Part shown: one piece after another, positions 7,135 through 11,228 of the stretch
Layout: every line of letters starts with the position of its first letter
Position numbering within the stretch: the first letter of the stretch is position 1
NCBI GenBank assembly: GCA_030066245.1
Contig: JASJBY010000104.1
Span: forward strand, 1-11,228
Source of the DNA: Gammaproteobacteria bacterium
Lineage (GTDB): Bacteria; Pseudomonadota; Gammaproteobacteria; JAABTG01
Reading direction: 5' to 3'
Length of the DNA: 11,228 nt
The notes under the pieces: generated by a model
The model's input: the letters and a program-made list of their open reading frames with translations, nothing else
Database searches by the model: none
Told to the model about the DNA's origin: nothing
Made by a program: the position numbers and the translations under genes

Positions 7135-8904
7135 CTACTCAGGCAATCCAGCCTTGCGAAGGTCCTCTACGAGCATCAGCAACAGTTCTTGGTCTTTGAG
7201 CGGGTGAGCATCTCTCATATGGGACAAGGTTTCAGTGGGGCTTATCACTTGAACCTCCTCCACCTCCCATTCGGCATCATCTTGCCGGCCGGCTCTCACG
7301 TAACTGGCGGCGAGGTGAAGCCGAACAGGAACGGCGTTCTCATTCCGCTGCTTTGCCGCCTCCAGAGTTGTGATCGCCTCGTCGATGCGCCCGAGCATGT
7401 AGTAAGCCCGCCCGAGGTTGTAGGGGTAGTCCCAGGTGTAGTAAGGGTTGAGTTTCATGCCCTTTTTGATGAGATCGATGGCTGATTCTGATTCCCCGAG
7501 GTTATTCCTGATGAGTGCCAGCAGCCCGTAGCCGTCGGCGTAGTTCGGGGCAATCGTTATGGCGATTGATGCGGCCTTTTCAGCTTCGTCATGCTCCTTC
7601 CGCATCAGATGGACATAGCCAAGGGCCCAGAAGGTCTGGGGAATGGAATCGTCCAACTCCACGGCCTTTCGGGCGAGCTCTAAGGCCCGGTCGATGCTCT
7701 GCATGGGCGCATCCGTCCAGCCCCGCCTGAAGCCGAAGGCGAGCGAATGTGCCAGAGCACCGTAGGCACGTCTGTAACCACGATCCAATGCTATCGCCCT
7801 TCGAAAGGCCGCCTGCGCCTGAACATTGGATTCTCTCGTGTTCATCCGCGCCAGCCTCTGTCCCTCCAGAAACTCGTCATAGGCCGCCAGGTTGTTGGTG
7901 GGCCGTGTGCTCAGTCGTTCCTGCTCTTCTGGACTCAGCTTGACCAGCAAGGCCTCGACGATGCTGCTGGTCACCTCGTCCTGCACAGCAAACACCTCGT
8001 TCAGGGGCCGGTCATACCGCCTGGCCCATTTCTGGAAGCCCGTCCGGGCGTCAACGAGCTGGGCGTTGACGCGCACGGAATCCCCGTGGCGTCGGATACT
8101 GCCTTCCAGAACGAAATCAACGTTCAGCTCGCCAGCCACTTCCTGCGCGGTCACCTGTCTGCCCTTGAACGTAAACGCCGTGTTGCTTGCAATCACCAGC
8201 ATGTCCGAAAGGCTGGACAGGTCGGTGATGATGTCCTCGGTGATGCCGTCGGCAAATGCCTGCTGTTGAAGGTTGTCGCCCAGATTCTCGAATGGCAGCA
8301 CGACGATGGAGGGGGCTCTGCCGGGCTCACCGGCCCCGGGTGCCCCCTGCCGCGCAACCTGGGGCTCCGGGCCTTGTACCTGCCATATCACGCCGACGGC
8401 CAGCGCAACGGCGAAGAGGAGCGCAGCTCCTAGCCATAGAGTGCGGCGCGAGAAGGGGGTGCGGCGAGGCTCGCCGTCGGTGTGGCCCGACGAGGTCGTC
8501 TCGGGCGGGATTGGCGCGGCCTCGGGTTGCCCGGCATCGGCGCCAGCGGGCTCGTAGCTCACCGGCGCAATCAACCGGTAACCCATCTTGGGGATGGTCT
8601 CAATGACCGCGGGGTTCTGTCTGTCGTCGTTAAAGGCTCTTCGGATTTTGTTGATCGCGTTCGACAGCGCCTCATCGCTGACGATGACGCCGGGCCAGAC
8701 CTCGTCCAGAAGTTTCCGCCGGCTGAGAGGTTCACCGGCACGCCTGGCCAGATAGGCCAGTAGCTGCGTCGTCTTCGGCTCCAGCTTCACGGAATCGCCG
8801 TCCCGCTCAAGCAGGTGGCGGTTCTCGTGCAGGTGCCAACCGGCAATCACGAGACAGTTCCCCTCCCTCGGTGCCGCTGCCACCCCGCTCTCCTCGTGCA
8901 CCAC
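7135..8904 (-). CDS. Membrane-anchored winged-helix / TPR transcriptional regulator (CadC-like)
   Basis: The product has 589 aa. Translation starts at GTG 8904 or the GTG immediately after it, with GAGGAG at 8915-8910 spaced 5 or 8 nt. Residues about 17-115 form an OmpR/PhoB-type winged helix of the CadC class (KLEPKTTQLLAYLARRAGEP, LLDEVWPG, SNAINKIRRAF, IETIPKMGYRL). After a Pro/Gly-rich linker comes one membrane helix (about 156-176). A periplasmic domain of about 198-325 starts SIVVLPFENLGD and contains FADGITEDIITDLS, ADTGFQKW-like and AVQDEV segments, a module that commonly follows CadC-type DNA-binding domains. Several TPR repeats (about 340-560) end the protein. It should sense a periplasmic signal or partner and act on DNA from the membrane. 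Its target is not shown by the sequence; the channel gene downstream on the same strand or the small exported-protein genes across the intergenic region are candidates by position only. Confidence 0.9.
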   Translation of the reverse strand: MVHEESGVAAAPREGNCLVIAGWHLHENRHLLERDGDSVKLEPKTTQLLAYLARRAGEPLSRRKLLDEVWPGVIVSDEALSNAINKIRRAFNDDRQNPAVIETIPKMGYRLIAPVSYEPAGADAGQPEAAPIPPETTSSGHTDGEPRRTPFSRRTLWLGAALLFAVALAVGVIWQVQGPEPQVARQGAPGAGEPGRAPSIVVLPFENLGDNLQQQAFADGITEDIITDLSSLSDMLVIASNTAFTFKGRQVTAQEVAGELNVDFVLEGSIRRHGDSVRVNAQLVDARTGFQKWARRYDRPLNEVFAVQDEVTSSIVEALLVKLSPEEQERLSTRPTNNLAAYDEFLEGQRLARMNTRESNVQAQAAFRRAIALDRGYRRAYGALAHSLAFGFRRGWTDAPMQSIDRALELARKAVELDDSIPQTFWALGYVHLMRKEHDEAEKAASIAITIAPNYADGYGLLALIRNNLGESESAIDLIKKGMKLNPYYTWDYPYNLGRAYYMLGRIDEAITTLEAAKQRNENAVPVRLHLAASYVRAGRQDDAEWEVEEVQVISPTETLSHMRDAHPLKDQELLLMLVEDLRKAGLPE

Positions 8905-9144
8905 CCAAGCTCCTCAGAGACGATAAGCCATTGTTATATAGAGTGTTATTTTTTCGTTAGGAAACCATTTGACGCTCATTACGGTTTGGTCAGGCGCTTC
9001 CCCGTCGTGCCCACTATACCTTCGCCCAGGTACCCGAGAAAACACGAAGCTCGCCACAGCCCACTGAGAAAAGTGGCCGCTCGCATCCTGGACCAGACTC
9101 GTCGCGGACCTCATTAGTCGGATAACGGAAAGGGAGACAGCACG
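8905..9144. promoter_or_regulatory. Divergent intergenic region with AT-rich promoter zone
   Basis: 240 bp separate the divergent regulator gene and the 113-aa exported-protein gene. The part nearest the regulator (about 8930-8965) is distinctly AT-rich and reads TATATAACA on the minus strand, a plausible -10, but I find no good -35 at the right spacing. No clear promoter is visible for the plus-strand gene. No convincing operator repeat was found. Confidence 0.35.
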
Positions 9145-9486
9145 ATGAAAACGCAAACTCAGAACAAGCGCCTTCAAACGCACTCATTGGCTCACAAAAC
9201 GCGGTCGTCAGCCGTTCTCGCCCTCGCTCTGAGCTTATATACCGGTCAGACTCTGGCCACGGATGCTGCCCCTGGCAGCTACGACGAGAACGTCTTGCTC
9301 AATCCAAGCGAGGCGGTTCGTCTCGCCGAGGCGCAGGGTCGCATCACCATATACGACGGTCTCGAGCACAGCGTAGTGGACCATGCCCTGGACACGCAAT
9401 TCGGCCGCATCGAGAGCATGATGTTTGTTCGCACGCGCGAGACCCTACCCGATGGCGAGGTCGAGGTCGATGACGACTGCGACTAG
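9145..9486 (+). CDS. Small exported protein of unknown function (113 aa)
   Basis: The ATG at 9145 is preceded by AGGGAGA (9131-9137) at good spacing. The first 20 residues are polar and basic (KTQTQNKRLQTHSLAHKTR), followed by a hydrophobic core (AVLALALSLY) and a likely cleavage after TLA at about residue 39; the n-region is longer than usual. The mature part is about 74 residues, contains LLNPSEAVRLAEAQGRITIY and a conserved-looking MMFVRTRE stretch, and ends in an acidic tail (EVEVDDDCD) with a single Cys. No known domain is recognised. It lies divergently from the winged-helix/TPR regulator, which makes it a possible target, but nothing else supports that. It is a convincing gene because the ribosome site, signal peptide and GC-rich codon use agree. 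Confidence 0.75.
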   Translation: MKTQTQNKRLQTHSLAHKTRSSAVLALALSLYTGQTLATDAAPGSYDENVLLNPSEAVRLAEAQGRITIYDGLEHSVVDHALDTQFGRIESMMFVRTRETLPDGEVEVDDDCD

Positions 9487-9784
9487 GCCGAGAGCGGCTT
9501 GAGCCCAAATGCTAGACATCCGAAACGCCCTGCCAGGACCGGCGGAGCATGGCGTGTCGGTCGCGGTGTTCTGTCACAGGACACTGTACATCGAGAGAAG
9601 TGACTCAAGTTCGGGGGATGGAAGTGCTCTGCCGTGGAGACTGTCTCGCCTAGGGAACGAGCGAAACTCCTTTAAGCAGATCCATCGCCCGACAGTGTGT
9701 ACTTCCCGGTGAGGCAGCCATCGTTTCCGGGGCAAGTCCGCGGGGGTTGGAGTCAGAGTTCGATAGAAGCAGGAGGAAAATAGC
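9487..9784. other. Intergenic region, no gene called
   Basis: About 300 bp. The ATG-initiated frame at 9509-9712 has no ribosome site, no hydrophobic or domain signal and atypical composition, so it is not called. There is no T-tailed hairpin after the upstream gene. The last 15 bp contain the strong ribosome site of the cupin-like gene (AGGAGG at 9771-9776). Confidence 0.45.
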
Positions 9785-10174
9785 ATGACCTTCAGAAACC
9801 TTACCATCAGCACATCTATCCTGGCGCTGTCGATAGTCTTTGGCACAGTCGCCTCCGCAGCCGAAAATGCGCCGTCGGCTCCGGAAGTCTCACCGGAAGT
9901 CTACAGAATCCTAGCTGAAAACGACCAATGGAGGGTTATAGAGGCAACTTGGCAACCTGGACAGGAGGATAGTTTCCACTCCCATCCGGCCGATCGGGTT
10001 TCACTTTTTGCGACAGACTGCAAGCTTCGTCTGAGCAAACCCGACGGTACCTATAGAGACGTGAATCCGAAGGCCGGTACGGCCAAAGCTCGTACGGGCA
10101 AGCCCGAGAAAGCACACAAGGCTAAGAACATCGGGGGTAAAGTTTGCGTCATACAGATCGTGGAGTTGAAGTAG
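9785..10174 (+). CDS. Exported small cupin-like protein (129 aa)
   Basis: The ATG at 9785 follows AGGAGG (9771-9776) by 8 nt. Residues 1-25 form a signal peptide (ISTSILALSIVFGTVASA, cleavage before AEN). The mature protein carries WQPGQEDSFHSHPADRV, matching the first cupin motif G-x5-H-x-H with His65 and His67, although the usual Glu after the HxH pair is replaced (PADR). The next strands (SLFATDCKLRLSKPDG) and a second histidine near His111 before GGKVCVIQIVE fit a single small cupin barrel that could bind a metal. Two cysteines (79 and 121) may pair in the periplasm. The middle is rich in Lys, Ala, Thr and Gly (about 96-115). Substrate and role are unknown. It is a monocistronic unit closed by a strong terminator. 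Confidence 0.8.
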   Translation: MTFRNLTISTSILALSIVFGTVASAAENAPSAPEVSPEVYRILAENDQWRVIEATWQPGQEDSFHSHPADRVSLFATDCKLRLSKPDGTYRDVNPKAGTAKARTGKPEKAHKAKNIGGKVCVIQIVELK

Positions 10175-10240
10175 CACGGAACTGCATTACGGACGGGATC
10201 ACCGCGAGTGTCTCGACGAGAACTAGGAAACCGGGACTAT

Positions 10241-10265
10241 GAACCCCGCTTTGGCGGGGTTCTTT
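10241..10265 (+). terminator. Rho-independent terminator of the cupin-like gene
   Basis: GAACCCCGC (10241-10249) pairs perfectly with GCGGGGTTC (10254-10262) over 9 bp with a 4-nt TTTG loop, followed by TTTAT. It lies 67 bp after the stop codon at 10174. Confidence 0.85.
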
Positions 10266-10849
10266 ATGCTCTCACAATGTCGGCTTTAGAGACGATTCTG
10301 CGGTCCGATGGCAGGGCGGGGAATGGCTCCTCATGGCCGTCACCGCCCTAAGCGGTCGCAGAGATGAAAGGTGGCTTACGCTGCATCTGAGGCGTTCGCT
10401 TGCCGTCCGGGCGGTCAAGCTGCGCGGCAAGATGAGGTGGCCGCAAAGCTGCCCTCGGGCGATTTTGTAAGATACTGCTTCCGGTCATCGGACTGAAACA
10501 CCGCGGAATTATTGTTGGCGACGACTGGGGGCGGCAAAACGCCGTCAATCATTACTCTGCGATCCCACTCGGTAATTGGTGCCTTTTCCCAGCGCGCCGG
10601 CCAGAAGACACCGCAGATCGCGGGCTCGTCGCCTCGCCCACCTCTCGCCGCCGACCAGTGCTTCGGACCATTGACCCGTTGTGACCTACACGCGGGTGAT
10701 TTCTTCACACAACCGCCGTTGAAGAGTTGACAGCCACAAGGCCGCTCAACCGGTATGGTTATTCAGCGTTAGGATGACGCGCGCCCAGGCCAACCTGTGT
10801 GACGCCGACCGTCCGAGCATTTTGTAAACGAACTTTCAGGAGAAGGACA
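10266..10849. other. Long intergenic region with a doubtful minus-strand ORF
   Basis: About 580 bp between the terminator and the 95-aa repeat protein. A minus-strand frame (10708-10415, GTG start, 97 codons) translates to a plausible-looking sequence (for example GVFWPARWEKAPITEWDRRV), but it has no good ribosome site, no signal peptide and no family I recognise. It may be a gene fragment. The plus-strand frame over the same bases (10512-10730) looks like a shadow. TTGACA at 10727-10732 upstream of the last gene has no -10 at normal spacing. The ribosome site of the next gene (AGGAGA, 10838-10843) closes the region. Confidence 0.4.
10839..10849 (+). promoter_or_regulatory. Ribosome binding site, near-identical to that at 4169
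   Basis: GGAGAAGGACA directly before the ATG differs from the 4169-4179 leader (GGAGAACGACG) at two positions, and the first 11 bases of the two genes (ATGGGAAAGCT) are identical. The site decides the start at 10850. Confidence 0.65.
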
Positions 10850-11137
10850 ATGGGAAAGCTCATCACTGTGTCTGTCATCGCATTTTGGTTCACCGCCGTC
10901 CAGGCGGACCAGACCTCAGGGCTCGACCTGGAGCCTTGTATCAACGGCGGCGTGTCCGCCGGCGGCATCTACCCGACGCAGGCCGCCGAGGACCTGGCGA
11001 ACAGTTATCGGGAGCAATCAGAGCTCGCAGACCTTGCTTACGAGCCCTGTGTGAATGGGGGTGTCTCCAGTTCAGGCCGTTACGTCAGCCAAGGCATGGA
11101 AGATATGATGGAGACGGGGAGGGTCAGCTCCGAGTAG
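10850..11137 (+). CDS. Small exported protein with two EPC-NGGVS repeats (95 aa)
   Basis: Translation starts at ATG 10850, 6 nt after AGGAGA; the longer in-frame start at 10799 lacks a ribosome site and would put charged residues before the signal peptide. Residues 1-19 are a signal peptide (MGKLITVSVIAFWFTAVQA, cleavage before DQ). The mature 76 residues contain two copies of one unit 37 residues apart: EPCINGGVSAGGIYPTQAAE at 28-47 and EPCVNGGVSSSGRYVSQGME at 65-84. They share E-P-C-[IV]-N-G-G-V-S-x2-G-x-Y-x-[ST]-Q-x2-E-D. Each unit has one Cys, and these are the only two in the mature protein, so they may form a disulphide in the periplasm or between subunits. The sequence between and after the units is polar and acidic. 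I recognise no family. The gene stands alone, and the 90 bp left in the window after it show nothing. Confidence 0.78.
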   Translation: MGKLITVSVIAFWFTAVQADQTSGLDLEPCINGGVSAGGIYPTQAAEDLANSYREQSELADLAYEPCVNGGVSSSGRYVSQGMEDMMETGRVSSE

Positions 11138-11228
11138 GTCCAGAAGCCCGGTCGGCCGCGTCACCATCTGTTTCATACGCTACCGGACAGCCGGTCATGC
11201 GTCAGGTGGGGACGCGGTGCGCCACGCG

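Noticed and set aside
7747..8433. Plus-strand open frame of 228 codons
   Set aside because: It is antisense to the well-supported TPR regulator and has no independent evidence.
9509..9712. Small plus-strand ORF between the two exported-protein genes
   Set aside because: No ribosome site, no signal peptide or domain.
10727..10759. Promoter with perfect TTGACA upstream of the 95-aa gene
   Set aside because: The nearest -10-like hexamer (TATGGT, 10754-10759) is 21 nt away, outside normal spacing.
1..11228. CRISPR array, tRNA/rRNA genes, defence system or integron
   Set aside because: No regularly spaced repeats, cloverleaf-like sequence, cas-type or nuclease motifs, or integrase were found on either strand.

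Overview
The window is GC-rich with compact bacterial genes. Its content (a CadC-type winged-helix/TPR membrane regulator, a prokaryotic pentameric ligand-gated channel, lipoproteins, LOV histidine kinase debris) suggests a proteobacterium, most likely an environmental gammaproteobacterium. That placement is inferred from gene content only; there is no rRNA or tRNA here to anchor it.

Left part (1-2102): a radical SAM protein that runs in from the left edge overlaps, by ATGA, a DUF547 lipoprotein. They look like a translationally coupled pair. Directly after the DUF547 stop begins the decayed remnant of a LOV-domain sensor histidine kinase (about 2103-3271). It has no start codon and two frameshifts, although most flavin-site and kinase motifs are still readable. 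About 900 bp of degraded, gene-free sequence follows, holding a decayed C-terminal fragment of what looks like an IS91/Y2-type transposase (about 3660-3798).

Middle part (4180-7134): a secreted protein with an Asp-rich N-terminus and beta-solenoid-like repeats is followed by an intergenic region with two stem-loops or inverted repeats. Next, on the minus strand, is a prokaryotic Cys-loop-type ion channel (pLGIC). Upstream of the channel lies a 183-bp MITE-like element with perfect 16-bp terminal inverted repeats and an apparent 4-bp target duplication.

Right part (7135-11228): a minus-strand, membrane-anchored winged-helix/TPR regulator is followed by three separate plus-strand genes for small exported proteins: a 113-aa protein, a 129-aa cupin-like protein with a clear terminator, and a 95-aa protein with two internal EPC-NGGVS repeats. 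Each has a strong Shine-Dalgarno and a signal peptide, and each stands alone between long non-coding stretches.

I see no CRISPR array, restriction or toxin-antitoxin system, phage module or biosynthetic cluster. The window reads as an accessory, partly eroded region rich in small exported proteins of unknown function. The best leads are the 95-aa repeat protein, the LOV-kinase pseudogene, the MITE-like element and the regulator/channel pair.
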